Origin: a virus
IMG/VR virus record: IMGVR_UViG_3300021379_000005
Coordinates: 62,001-126,000 of that record
DNA length: 64,000 nucleotides
Reading direction: 5' to 3' (one strand)
The position numbers and the translations under genes are program-made. Numbering within the stretch: position 1 is the first letter of the stretch; every line of letters begins with the position of its first letter. The notes below the pieces were generated by a model. It was not told the origin of the DNA, did no database searches, and saw nothing but the letters and a program-made list of their open reading frames with translations. Positions 1 through 10,502 of the stretch are shown in pieces.

Positions 1-2039
1 TAATAGTTAATAGCTCTCACATCTCTATCGTATCTGTCATAAATTAGAGATTTTAACGTAAATTGTCCTTGTACATCTGACAACGACATCACCGTTAATA
101 CATTTGCGCCAAATCTATAAATTGAACTACCTAATGTTGTTGGAACTACTTTCTCAGTCGAAACAATAGACCTTGCATCCAACATGGTATAGGGAACATT
201 TGTTCTTGGGTTAACTTCATATTCGATATCATATAGAAAGATTTTCCATATACCAGTTTCAACGGAAGTATTTGAAGGTCTAAAAGTAGAAGTTCCATAA
301 TTATCATCTATCGCATCATCATCAGAATCTGAGAAATATTCTACTGCCTTAACTTTTGCCGTTGCGATTACATCAATACCGTATGCGTTTGCGCCCAAGT
401 TGGTTCCACCACCAGCAAAAAATGTCAAGTCTTCATCATATGTTACTGGTTGGAAATATGCAGTATCAGCATCGTCTAAATTTGATGTTACAACTGTATA
501 GTCTTCATTAATCACTGGAGAAATGTTCATATTGACAAGTTTAACTTCTTCGTCTATCAGTGGAAGTCCCTTTGCATCTGAAATGTAGATGTATGGGCCC
601 AGATCGACAGGAATGTAATGGTTGTTTACTTGATAATTTTCTCTTGATCTTTTATAAGGAATATATGTGGTAGCCGTCTTAGTGATTTCATAACCTCTTA
701 CATACGCCTTTCCACTCTCGACTCCTAGTGCAAGATAATTTCTTACTGCGTCAACCAAGAACTGATGACTAGAGCCTGGGTAATATTTTAATCCAGTCGA
801 ATCCAAATTTTGATCGGAAAACTGTATAAGTTCCAATGCACTTACTGTATGTGCAAGGCCGTTTCCGTTCTGATCTACCATTCCATCTTCATCTGCAAAA
901 TTCTTTAGTGCGAAATCTTTCGCAGCGACTTCGGTATCAAATTCAAAGTTTTTCATGGTGTATACACCACCATTTCCATTTTCTTTGAAATATTCTCTAA
1001 TGTCTAAATTAAATGGACGAACTGTGTAATCACCAGACTCATCGTATGTTCGTCTTGCAAGCACATCTGTAATTACTGAATATTCTGTATTTCTAACATG
1101 TGTTTTAATAATACCGTCTTGAACGGTAATAATTTCTATAAAGTTATCTGTTGTTGGAGTATCTAATGTTCTTTTAGACCATACGAGATTGATTCTATAT
1201 CTATCGGCGCCAGGAGCGTTATAGTTTGTTGTTCCCTGTGCGTTATCAAAAAGAGATGGATCTTCATTTGCACTTACAACGGTTTCTTGTATTTCAAAAC
1301 CAATTTTATAACTAGGAGTGTCATCATACTTGTCTAGAATTACACTTTGCGATTGGTTCTTGACCATAAACCCCTGAGTATAATAAATTCCCTCTTCGAC
1401 AAATGCAATAGAACCCTTACCCAAAGGATTTGCGTGATCAGCACTAAGAGCAACAGTTGCGATTAAATTTAAACCATCATCATTTGTTGAAGTCAGAACC
1501 TCTCCTTCCACAAAGGAAGAAGTATCACCCTCTTTTAAATTTATAGTGTTACCGTTAACAACAAAATCAATTCCATTTTCATCGTCAATTTCAAGTGTAA
1601 CGCCGTCTACCACTCTTTGTCCACCAGCAACACCATCAAGATATTTTACAAATAAGGTTGTTGGTTCATCATCACTGTCAATCTGTGCATCTTGATTCAG
1701 ATCAACTGCATCAGCATAAGAAATGACAATAGCACGAATCCCTGTCTTATCCCCTTGAATTACTTTACCAACAAATTCTGCAGCGGTAGTAAGGCCTTCT
1801 GCAAGAGTCACTTTAATATAAGGAACAGCAACATCAACAGCAGAACTGCCAGGGATAACCATGGAACCTTCTTTAAAGAAGTGGTCTCCCATATTTGCAA
1901 TTTGTTGTTGTAAAATTGTTTGTTGTTGTGTTAATTCTCTCGCCTGCACAGAATTTCCAGGCTTATATAATACCCTCAAATACCCTTTGTCGATATCATA
2001 ATCATCATGATAGGGAGTGACGTTTAAATTTATTGCCAT
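1..2039 (-). CDS. DUF4815-type virion structural protein (partial, C-terminus outside window)
   Basis: The reading frame is open from an ATG at 2039 to the left edge of the window, giving at least 679 residues. The N-terminus reads MAINLNVTPYHDDYD, followed by a GNSVQARELTQQQTILQQQI segment and GDHFFKEGSMVIPG. This pattern is typical of the DUF4815 domain in structural proteins of T4-like marine phages. It follows gp8 in the same direction, where T4 has its gp9/gp10 wedge and fibre-attachment proteins, so a baseplate-periphery or fibre role is likely (inference). The body is rich in acidic beta-type sequence. The true length is unknown because the gene runs off the edge. Confidence 0.85.
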   Translation of the reverse strand, partial: MAINLNVTPYHDDYDIDKGYLRVLYKPGNSVQARELTQQQTILQQQIANMGDHFFKEGSMVIPGSSAVDVAVPYIKVTLAEGLTTAAEFVGKVIQGDKTGIRAIVISYADAVDLNQDAQIDSDDEPTTLFVKYLDGVAGGQRVVDGVTLEIDDENGIDFVVNGNTINLKEGDTSSFVEGEVLTSTNDDGLNLIATVALSADHANPLGKGSIAFVEEGIYYTQGFMVKNQSQSVILDKYDDTPSYKIGFEIQETVVSANEDPSLFDNAQGTTNYNAPGADRYRINLVWSKRTLDTPTTDNFIEIITVQDGIIKTHVRNTEYSVITDVLARRTYDESGDYTVRPFNLDIREYFKENGNGGVYTMKNFEFDTEVAAKDFALKNFADEDGMVDQNGNGLAHTVSALELIQFSDQNLDSTGLKYYPGSSHQFLVDAVRNYLALGVESGKAYVRGYEITKTATTYIPYKRSRENYQVNNHYIPVDLGPYIYISDAKGLPLIDEEVKLVNMNISPVINEDYTVVTSNLDDADTAYFQPVTYDEDLTFFAGGGTNLGANAYGIDVIATAKVKAVEYFSDSDDDAIDDNYGTSTFRPSNTSVETGIWKIFLYDIEYEVNPRTNVPYTMLDARSIVSTEKVVPTTLGSSIYRFGANVLTVMSLSDVQGQFTLKSLIYDRYDRDVRAINY

Positions 2040-2073
2040 GTGTCTTTTTCTCTCAACTGGTTTTTTATTTTAA

Positions 2074-3768
2074 TTAGAATTCAAATACTACTTTAATATC
2101 TTCAATTTGATCAATGGCCCTTGAAACGGGCTGGCGGTTTTCGATGTAAAGAACTTTACCTGTACCAGTTACAATATCAAATGTTTCTTCATCAGCAGAA
2201 CCAAAATCTGGGTGTTGTGGGCCTCTATATGACTCTTCATTTGCAGGAGTCGAACCACTCTGAGTCTGTGCATCAGGGTCAGCAACAATAGCAATCTGTC
2301 TAAACTGCGCCTCTGAGTTTTCGACAGGGAACATAATTTTAGTTTCTAAATTCCCTAAAGAATTTTCTCTTGTAGACTGTTCGTCATATTCAAGTTTAAT
2401 TGCAGTCATTACATAATAACCACCCAACTCTTCTACAGGATTAAATCCATGTCCATTTTCTGGAGAAACAATTGGTTTTACTTTACATGCATTAACATTC
2501 AACGTCCCATCGAAATTGTATGCTGGAACATTATCAACATCTACAGTTGCGTTGTCTACAGCAGACCAATTTGCACCAGTATTTGTGATGACAATTTTTT
2601 CAATTCGTTGATCTACAACAAGCCCATACGCACTGAAAGAAGAACCATTACCAGAAATACTAATACCAGGCGCAATAAGAATATCTCTGCCCGCACCACC
2701 AGTAAATGAACCATTTACGGTTGCAGTTGCAGTGTTACCATTAAGACTCCAGTTTGTAATTCTAAACTGTTCTTGGTTGCCAAGGTCAACTAAATCATAA
2801 CCAGTATAATCTGTCGCACCATCGACACCAGAAATTGTGACAACATTACCAGTTAGTGTAACAGAAGCAGTTTGTTGGATGTTTGGGTGATAACCCAATC
2901 CTCCACCAATTACACCACCCTCTTCGTTTGGCATAATTTTTACATGTTCAATCTGGCCAGGATTTGGTTGTGATGCAGCTTGTTTAATATCCCACTGTAC
3001 CTGAGCAGCGGTACCAGGCGCAACTGGATCTTCTAGAAGATTTTTAACTGGAATGTAATCTTTTGTCAAGAACTTAAGAGAATCTTGAAGGTCGATTGCA
3101 TACATAAACTTCCACTTATAACCATCTGCAGTCTCTTCAATTTCAGTTCCAGTAGTTGATGGTTGAATTGTTGAAGCAACTGTAGTCACTGTTTGGGCAG
3201 CAGCATCATATTTCTGGTTATTAATACACTTATAAACGTTAAATTGATTTCCAGATGCAACGATCACATATCCATTTGGGATAATTTCTTCTGGGTTGTC
3301 GTGTTCGTACATAGTGTACACTCTTCCAGAAGTCCAGTTAATTCTTGGAATTGCAAGAGTCATGTCACTGTAGTTGACTTTCTTAAGTGCAATTGTATCG
3401 TATTTAAATCTATACGAATAACCAATAGAATCTTCTGGTGTTGGTGGGTTTGAATCATTTAACCAAGGAGTTTGTTTACCGATTGCCATATAAAGCATAT
3501 TGTAAACCGATTGTCCTTGATGGGCCCACTGTACAGTGCCATCTTGGAGAGTATCTGGTGTTGGGCCATCCCCATCACCAGCAGAAACACCACTTGTGGA
3601 AGCGCCACTAATATTTCCTAGTGCAATAAATGAGTTCTGGTTGTTAACCACAACATCGCCTTCTGCATAGGTATAGTTAGGTTTCCAATTAGGTGCGGAT
3701 CTGTTAATTGATTGTAAGAATTCCATTGCATTGAAAATTCTTAATTTGTTTGTAATAATCGCTGCCAT
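2074..3768 (-). CDS. 8: Baseplate wedge subunit gp8
   Basis: The 564-residue product resembles T4 gp8 at both ends. The N-terminus (ITNKLRIFNAMEFLQS) resembles T4 IVTSKFRTEKMLNFYNS. The C-terminus (YIENRQPVSRAIDQIEDI, ending VVFEF) resembles YMENRPPIIMAMDQTEEI, ending LFTF. A central GYKWKFMYAID segment matches the T4 GYVWEYLFEIP region. T4 gp8 is 334 residues, so this version carries an insertion of about 200 residues, mostly at 270-430, rich in Gly and Thr and beta-like. gp8 forms a dimer in each baseplate wedge. The gene sits between gp7 and the DUF4815 gene and is preceded by a T4-type late promoter. Confidence 0.88.
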   Translation of the reverse strand: MAAIITNKLRIFNAMEFLQSINRSAPNWKPNYTYAEGDVVVNNQNSFIALGNISGASTSGVSAGDGDGPTPDTLQDGTVQWAHQGQSVYNMLYMAIGKQTPWLNDSNPPTPEDSIGYSYRFKYDTIALKKVNYSDMTLAIPRINWTSGRVYTMYEHDNPEEIIPNGYVIVASGNQFNVYKCINNQKYDAAAQTVTTVASTIQPSTTGTEIEETADGYKWKFMYAIDLQDSLKFLTKDYIPVKNLLEDPVAPGTAAQVQWDIKQAASQPNPGQIEHVKIMPNEEGGVIGGGLGYHPNIQQTASVTLTGNVVTISGVDGATDYTGYDLVDLGNQEQFRITNWSLNGNTATATVNGSFTGGAGRDILIAPGISISGNGSSFSAYGLVVDQRIEKIVITNTGANWSAVDNATVDVDNVPAYNFDGTLNVNACKVKPIVSPENGHGFNPVEELGGYYVMTAIKLEYDEQSTRENSLGNLETKIMFPVENSEAQFRQIAIVADPDAQTQSGSTPANEESYRGPQHPDFGSADEETFDIVTGTGKVLYIENRQPVSRAIDQIEDIKVVFEF

Positions 3769-3801
3769 TTTTTTACCTTTTTAGTGTCATGAATTTTATA
3801 C

Positions 3802-3809
3802 TATTTATA
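3802..3809 (-). promoter_or_regulatory. T4-type late promoter for gp8
   Basis: The minus strand reads TATAAATA, an exact T4 late-promoter -10 consensus, in the short gap between the gp7 stop and the gp8 start, about 34 bases before the gp8 ATG. Late promoters of this type are recognised by sigma gp55 with the co-activator gp33, which is encoded in this window. Confidence 0.75.
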
Positions 3810-3818
3810 ATTTATTTT

Positions 3819-6800
3819 TTAGTCTTTCAGAACAATCTGTTCATTTAATTCTTCAATTGTTGTTGGATTCGTATTATACAGTACAATAGACGATTCTGGT
3901 GCGACATTTGACTTATCGTGAATATGTTCTGCCTGATACTTTATAAAAGTATTCAAGTCTAATAAATTTTCGTCATAGTCAATTCTATCTACGTTATAAT
4001 CAAGTCCTGATTGTAATCTATCATTAAATTTTATTCTCTCAATTGTTAAATTTGTAGGGCCCAGTCTTTTTCTAGTTGGGATATCTGGTTCTTCCTCACT
4101 CATTATCAAGAATACAGGTGTAATATTAATAAACGAATCTAAAACTGCACGATATTTGTTATCTGCAAGTCTTACAATGTCTTCAATTACAGTATTTCTC
4201 CAATTATGATCTGTTCCGTCTGTATTTGCAATCCAATCATTATCTGTTGCATCCACTGGTAAGTGATACCAAATTCCAAGACCTTCTGCCTTTGCAGGAA
4301 TATGAGTCAATCCATTTCCATTTACAATTGGTCGTTTTATCAGATATGGAGAATTATCCATTTCTCTCTGAGGACTAAACAGTAATGGTCTCAACCTTTC
4401 CCAAGGGAATCTGGAAGTAAAGTAAAACTTAAACCTTTCTAGTGACCTATATGTAGTGTGCAATGTAGGTAGGTCGCCAGTATAGTTTTTATAGAACATA
4501 TACTTACCTGTTATATTTATCACCATTTTTTCATCTCTTGGATTTGCACCATCTGCAATAGCACCAACCCAATAGTTTGGTTGTCTGTTTACATTTCCAC
4601 GCCAAATGTTGTCCCACCTAAACTCAACTCTATTCTGAGGAGCGGTAGAAGGAAGTTCTCTATACGACTGAATAATCTTCACATCAAAAACTGCAATTCT
4701 GTCAAGATAGTCAGGATCCAATTCCACACTCTCTACAACATACTTTGCCCAAGGCCTTACATTTATCCATTCATCATTGGTCATACTCTCATCAGATGTA
4801 TCGTATATTGTAAATGTGTTACCAAGGATTTTAGATGACCAATAATGTCCATAATCTTTTCCGTATGCGTCTTTGTAGTTGATTGCGATTTTCTTTACAT
4901 CTGACCAACGCAACGCATTGTTTCCATTTTCATCCAATAATGCGTATCTACCAGACCCACTGTCTACTGTTGCTGCACCGGCCGTATCATCAGATATCTC
5001 TCCAGTTCCTACACCCTGATAAAGACCATCAATTTCACTGTCAATACTAAGTTGACGATTATCATACACAAAATAATAACCATGAGAATTCAAATCGTTG
5101 ATATCAGTTTGTTGGGCAGTAGCATATGTCCAACTTCCACTACCATCCATATTACGCATTCTCAAATTAACATTTTTAATGATCTCATACATGAGTTCAC
5201 GATATACAACTCCAAGTCCTTTTCTTACAGAGGCCTTGGTTAGAGTAGTAAATTCTCCAAACATCATCAAACCAGCGGGGTGAATAATCTTCTTAACTAT
5301 TCTTCTCCACTCATCAATATATCTGTTTACTTTTACAACATAAGAATAATCCTGCCATAGATATCCATCATGAATACGATTATCATCTGAAATAAATCCT
5401 TGTTGATTGACATAAACACCTTCACGAACACATAGAGGCCCAGTTAATACTTTAATAGATGCCTGACCGTTACCATAACCACTCAAGTCAACTTCAGGTG
5501 GTGTATCATATCCAACCCCGAAACCGTCAAAATCTTCTCTAAATGGGTTTGAGTATATTTCCAATCTATTAATCTTGCCAATATCTTTTCCAAGTCCTCG
5601 TAAAACTCCATTTCTACCTGTAGAAGTGTATGACAATGTTTCTCTCGCCACATTTCCATATGGATATCTAACATAACCTTCGCCACCTGTAATAAGTCTA
5701 GTAGTCTCAATACCAGATTTTGGAATTTCTTCCCACTCAACAGTCAGTGTGTGGGCATCAGGCAATTGATATTGAGCCATAGTGTCATCAAGAGTTTGAG
5801 GATTATCTACCCACCTTCTCAATCTGATTTTATTTGGTTCTACTAAAGATTCACTATTGAATATCACATATTCAAGTTTGTCTGATAAGGCACCATAATA
5901 TCTAATCATTATAATATCACCAGCGGCCAACGGATTAGTAAAGGTTATCGCAGTACCAGTTGTCGCATTATAATCAGCTGGGTCAAGTTCAATATAATTT
6001 TTCCACGAACCATCAATCCAGATATAATAATTATCAGCCCATTCCCATATCAACTGATCTATAGGATTTGTTGGGAATGCATCTGGAATGTTTTCTGGAG
6101 TGATAATACTATCTGTAACTTTGAATATTCTCAATGCGGAATCAACGTCATAGAATAACTCAATTTCCGTTTCTCCGCCAACGGCATTCACTCTTTCTAC
6201 ATATCTAGATGACTGTCTAATATTTTGTTTAAAAGGAATAGGATTGACATGTTCAGGACTTATTCCATTACCAGAAACAGGATTCTGGGTTCCTTTGTCT
6301 TCAATTGTAACACCAGTAGATGACCCCGATGCATCTAACAATGAAAAGTTTGCAGCATCTTGACTATGTGCGCCAAATCCCCACTGGATTGCACCTTCAA
6401 ATTTATTTAAGACTGGATTTGTACTTAAATCGACATAAAGTGTAGTTGATGAATCTAAAGAAGTTGATCCATTCTGTGAAGTAGTTGCATATATATTTGC
6501 ACCATTTTTGATTACTTTTACTTTTGTGGCGCCATTTGCACTCCAACCACCAGAAATAAATGGTACATTAGATGTTTGAAGAACAATCTGATCATCTTGT
6601 AGATAATTATATACTATTCCCCAACCAACATTAGGAGTAGTTCCGCCCATATTTCTGACCGCACTTAAAGTATATTCTTTATATCCAGCGTCTGTAGGTT
6701 GTAATCCATTAGTCACAAATCCAATTATAAGCGCAAGTGTATCATCATCTGATGAAGTACTTGACATGACGGATTCAAATTCTAAGTTTGTTGCAGGAGT

Positions 6801-9800
6801 TGGGCCAATAAAACCAGTAAAACTACCTGTGTTTGCGGTACATTCAATACTATTTGTACTAGAGTTATAAATCCATGCAGACAAGTCGCTGGGGATTGCT
6901 TGGTATGATGATGCACCAGAATGTGAAAATCTATACCAAGCATCAAATGCCGCCTCAATTGCTGCAGGATCTCCTTGCAAATTGATATTAGATTCATAAC
7001 TGGCAACGTATCTCTCTCCTTTAGTCATTCTGAATGCACCAAAGAAACCAAGAGTATAATCATTCATAATTACTAAAGAATTTCCATCTACAATCTGTCT
7101 TGCGCCAATATAGAAATTTGAATTTGTACTATAATTCAACATGTTGACGCCGGGGATAGTGTTTTCTAATAGGCCATTCATATAGATAGAAGTTCCACCA
7201 TTAGAGAAATAAATTGCAATATGGTTCCATTCTCCAAATGGAACTGATCTTGCACCAAGGGTATTACCAGAAGAATCGATTAAATCAATTGTACCATCAT
7301 AATTTTGCCAAAGAGTTAAATGCTGAGTTCCACCATCTTCACTATTGATTGCAAAGATAACACCGCCAGGCGAATCTATATCTGTAATAGAGATAGATTT
7401 TCTGAAATACCAAAAGTCTATTGTTAGTTCTTTATTAGTTAACTCATTATCAAATTTTAGATCGATGTTATCACTTCTTAACCATCCATAATCTGTGTAT
7501 AGTGCGTGTTCTCCAACTTTCGAAAGTCCCGCCTTAAATCCTTCTTTTAAGTATTGATGTGCTAATTTATAACCTTTAATCTTAAAATTTTGTCCTTCAA
7601 GATAATTAGCGCCTGGTTGATTTGGTGTAACACTATATACACCGTTATTAATATTGATATCAAAGGTTGCACCATAACCATTGGTCATAACACTAACTAG
7701 ATTTTCATTTTTGTCTAGATTTTCTGGTGATGAATTAATCGCCGTACCAGTAATATTTCCAATCTGTAATATACCACCATTATCATCAATCTTAATTACA
7801 TCAAAAACTAGATCGTTAATTCCATCAACACCTCCCAATTCACTACCAAGTATTGTGATTGAATCTCCAACAGAATAGTTAATTCCATTAAATCTTGATG
7901 CAGGATTTGTCACATAATATGTTGTTCCATCTCTTCTAATGAAATTAAATATTGCACCTGTTCCAGAAGTTCCACCATTTTGAGTAGAGGCGGTATATTG
8001 TGGTGCGTAGTAATATGAGTAACCATCCGGCATTGGAGTATTTGGGTTTAAAACTTCAAATGTTTCTATATGTCCACCTATTGGATCGGCAAAAACTTCA
8101 AAATCTTCAATTCGTCCTTCATCATTGACTTGTGTGACGGTAATTGTTATATCGTTCTCTCCATCAGTACCACCCACAACAGAACCTAAAATTGTAAATT
8201 TATCACCGACAATATAATTCGTGGTTGGTGATAAAATTCCTTGTGCATTTGCATCACTCAAAAGAACAGAAAGATTTTGAGGATATGTTGGTTCGTCTGT
8301 ATCAATATCCCATACAGCACCCGAACCAATTCTAGAGGTTGTAGTATATGAAGATGAATCTAGATTTAAGTATGCTGCGCCACCTGTAACTGTTAATACT
8401 TTTATAAAGATATCGTGAACACCAGACACACCATTATAAAATTGTTCACCATCAATTTTAATAAAATCGCCAGGAACATAGTGTTTAGAATTATCTTGAC
8501 TTCCTAAAGTAACAGAAGTTATTGCATTATCAAGATATGCAACATCAAACAACGCACCCACACCTCTACCCTGATGATAAGTTGCGGTTTGATTTCTCAC
8601 ATCTGCGACTTGTGGGAAAACATTGGTTGGACTTGCTAAGTTATTTGTAATTGAAACTCCAGTAATACCACCAAATTCATTTACAGATGTAACTTGAAAT
8701 TCTAAGTCTGTTCTTAATCTATATTCTGTAGGGTCACCTTCATTTAAATTTGTAATTATGAATGGTGGTTCTTCGACTGGAGTTATAGAACTTCTATAAG
8801 TCGAACTCAACTCCCCAGTTTTATAATCTTTGACAGCGGCAAAAAATGTTTGGGCCTGGTGTGTGATTTTTCTATTATAAATGTCCTCATAGTCATATAG
8901 ATAAAAAACATCATCATAGAGATAATCTATATTCTCAATCGTAACAGATGGGTTTTGGGCTCTAGGGCCAAAATCATAACCAGACAGTCCAATATCAAAT
9001 GACATGACTGGATATTCCAAACTTTCTGGGTTTTGAAAAAATGAAACACTAAAATTATTTTTAACAGATTGAATCGAACTAATTTGTCCAATAGCATATG
9101 AACCTAATGTATTACCATTTTGAAACTCAATTGTTTCCCCAGTAATATACTGATCTCCATTATTGACAATTTTGATATTTTCAACTGGGCCATAAGAAGT
9201 ATGTGCAATTTTTGCAGCAAACCCATAACCACTTCCATTCGAAGACAAGTTATTTTGCAGTGTTAAATTTCTTGGCATATCTTCGCCAGGATTTTCTATT
9301 TCAAATCCTACGACACATTCATATAAACTTTCTTCATAAATGGAGGCATCGTTTTGTTTTATTCTTACGGTTTCTTTACTAGAAAACTCACCATTGATTG
9401 AACTAATTACATATTCACGAACTTTATAGTCACTTAAAGTATAGTCATTAAAATATTCGATGTTCGCTGAGGCCCCACTAGATACACCTTCAATAAATAG
9501 TGGTTGATTAATTTTAATTGGGCCTTCATACGGAACAGTTCTAAGACTTGTTAGTGTTTGCCAAGTATTAGAACTTGGTTTTAACAAGTTTTCTTTTGGA
9601 TAATATATTTCTATATCTTCATTAAACAACGCCCTAAACAAAAACTTATAGGAAGCTTCGCTGCCCTTTTGTTTGTAGAACTTGTTAATTAATTTTAAAA
9701 AGTTTCTTTCATTAGTATATCTGGTTTTTTCTTTTCCACTTTCTTCAACTAATTTTTGGATTGTATCTTCAGTATCTGCGTCTGCAACAGGATTTATAAA

Positions 9801-10484
9801 AGTTCTTAAATAAAATCTGATTTTTATAATATCACGATTATCGTGAACAATCGGATCGTTATTTTCATCTTGAAAAATAATAGAATTTTCTAAAAGTCTA
9901 TAATCAATTCCCTCAATTAACTCGACCCAATCACCAGTGCTTGCTGTTGGGTCATCATTTGGGGGTGTTAAATTATCCACAACCTCACTTAATGATTCAC
10001 CGACCCTTCCAGCAAAATTAACATCATTTATAAAGACTCGTATCTTAGTAACTTTTGTATCTACATTTTGATCTGAAAAATAATAAAACGGATTGAAATA
10101 ATCCATTACATATTTTGCAGAAACTCCATCGGTAAAAAATTCTTGGTCAGCAGTAGTATCTATAGACGTTTCTGCATCCTCACCATTGTTTTCTTCTTGC
10201 AAGATTTCAGTTGCAATTTGATTATTTGTTTTAATCTTAGTAATTGTGGGCCATGCACCAGCAAGTTCAGACTTAAACTCTTGGACAAATATATCAAAAG
10301 TTTCGTCTAAATCTGTTAGAGAAGTAAGTTTTCCAGTTACATTACTAACATTGTCATCTAACGCCAACCATTCGTAATATAATTCTAAAAAACGAACAAA
10401 GTTATCATACTCACTACTGTTCAAGTAAGTAGGGAGTTGTTCTCTTATTCTAGATGCAATGTTTTGTAAATTAGTTTTATCCAT
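3819..10484 (-). CDS. 7: Giant gp7-like baseplate wedge protein with lectin-like insertions
   Basis: This 2,221-residue protein is about twice the length of T4 gp7 (1,032). Its place between gp6 and gp8 matches T4 gene order. The N-terminus has the FVRFLELYYEWL motif common at the start of this protein in marine T4-like phages. The middle (about 440-980) contains repeated beta modules with a GDxFxIxGxxxGGxDGxND-type motif. Residues about 995-1160 read like a LamG/concanavalin-type domain (LTIDFWYFRK, GEWNHIAIYFSNGGTSIYMN, NFYIGARQ), and a second jelly-roll-like segment follows at about 1190-1390. The C-terminal 600 residues resemble wedge-protein structure. The lectin-like parts suggest surface glycan contact (inference). 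Overall identity as gp7 rests mainly on position and N-terminus. Confidence 0.75.
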   Translation of the reverse strand: MDKTNLQNIASRIREQLPTYLNSSEYDNFVRFLELYYEWLALDDNVSNVTGKLTSLTDLDETFDIFVQEFKSELAGAWPTITKIKTNNQIATEILQEENNGEDAETSIDTTADQEFFTDGVSAKYVMDYFNPFYYFSDQNVDTKVTKIRVFINDVNFAGRVGESLSEVVDNLTPPNDDPTASTGDWVELIEGIDYRLLENSIIFQDENNDPIVHDNRDIIKIRFYLRTFINPVADADTEDTIQKLVEESGKEKTRYTNERNFLKLINKFYKQKGSEASYKFLFRALFNEDIEIYYPKENLLKPSSNTWQTLTSLRTVPYEGPIKINQPLFIEGVSSGASANIEYFNDYTLSDYKVREYVISSINGEFSSKETVRIKQNDASIYEESLYECVVGFEIENPGEDMPRNLTLQNNLSSNGSGYGFAAKIAHTSYGPVENIKIVNNGDQYITGETIEFQNGNTLGSYAIGQISSIQSVKNNFSVSFFQNPESLEYPVMSFDIGLSGYDFGPRAQNPSVTIENIDYLYDDVFYLYDYEDIYNRKITHQAQTFFAAVKDYKTGELSSTYRSSITPVEEPPFIITNLNEGDPTEYRLRTDLEFQVTSVNEFGGITGVSITNNLASPTNVFPQVADVRNQTATYHQGRGVGALFDVAYLDNAITSVTLGSQDNSKHYVPGDFIKIDGEQFYNGVSGVHDIFIKVLTVTGGAAYLNLDSSSYTTTSRIGSGAVWDIDTDEPTYPQNLSVLLSDANAQGILSPTTNYIVGDKFTILGSVVGGTDGENDITITVTQVNDEGRIEDFEVFADPIGGHIETFEVLNPNTPMPDGYSYYYAPQYTASTQNGGTSGTGAIFNFIRRDGTTYYVTNPASRFNGINYSVGDSITILGSELGGVDGINDLVFDVIKIDDNGGILQIGNITGTAINSSPENLDKNENLVSVMTNGYGATFDININNGVYSVTPNQPGANYLEGQNFKIKGYKLAHQYLKEGFKAGLSKVGEHALYTDYGWLRSDNIDLKFDNELTNKELTIDFWYFRKSISITDIDSPGGVIFAINSEDGGTQHLTLWQNYDGTIDLIDSSGNTLGARSVPFGEWNHIAIYFSNGGTSIYMNGLLENTIPGVNMLNYSTNSNFYIGARQIVDGNSLVIMNDYTLGFFGAFRMTKGERYVASYESNINLQGDPAAIEAAFDAWYRFSHSGASSYQAIPSDLSAWIYNSSTNSIECTANTGSFTGFIGPTPATNLEFESVMSSTSSDDDTLALIIGFVTNGLQPTDAGYKEYTLSAVRNMGGTTPNVGWGIVYNYLQDDQIVLQTSNVPFISGGWSANGATKVKVIKNGANIYATTSQNGSTSLDSSTTLYVDLSTNPVLNKFEGAIQWGFGAHSQDAANFSLLDASGSSTGVTIEDKGTQNPVSGNGISPEHVNPIPFKQNIRQSSRYVERVNAVGGETEIELFYDVDSALRIFKVTDSIITPENIPDAFPTNPIDQLIWEWADNYYIWIDGSWKNYIELDPADYNATTGTAITFTNPLAAGDIIMIRYYGALSDKLEYVIFNSESLVEPNKIRLRRWVDNPQTLDDTMAQYQLPDAHTLTVEWEEIPKSGIETTRLITGGEGYVRYPYGNVARETLSYTSTGRNGVLRGLGKDIGKINRLEIYSNPFREDFDGFGVGYDTPPEVDLSGYGNGQASIKVLTGPLCVREGVYVNQQGFISDDNRIHDGYLWQDYSYVVKVNRYIDEWRRIVKKIIHPAGLMMFGEFTTLTKASVRKGLGVVYRELMYEIIKNVNLRMRNMDGSGSWTYATAQQTDINDLNSHGYYFVYDNRQLSIDSEIDGLYQGVGTGEISDDTAGAATVDSGSGRYALLDENGNNALRWSDVKKIAINYKDAYGKDYGHYWSSKILGNTFTIYDTSDESMTNDEWINVRPWAKYVVESVELDPDYLDRIAVFDVKIIQSYRELPSTAPQNRVEFRWDNIWRGNVNRQPNYWVGAIADGANPRDEKMVINITGKYMFYKNYTGDLPTLHTTYRSLERFKFYFTSRFPWERLRPLLFSPQREMDNSPYLIKRPIVNGNGLTHIPAKAEGLGIWYHLPVDATDNDWIANTDGTDHNWRNTVIEDIVRLADNKYRAVLDSFINITPVFLIMSEEEPDIPTRKRLGPTNLTIERIKFNDRLQSGLDYNVDRIDYDENLLDLNTFIKYQAEHIHDKSNVAPESSIVLYNTNPTTIEELNEQIVLKD

Positions 10485-10502
10485 TTAATTTAACTTCTGC
10501 TG

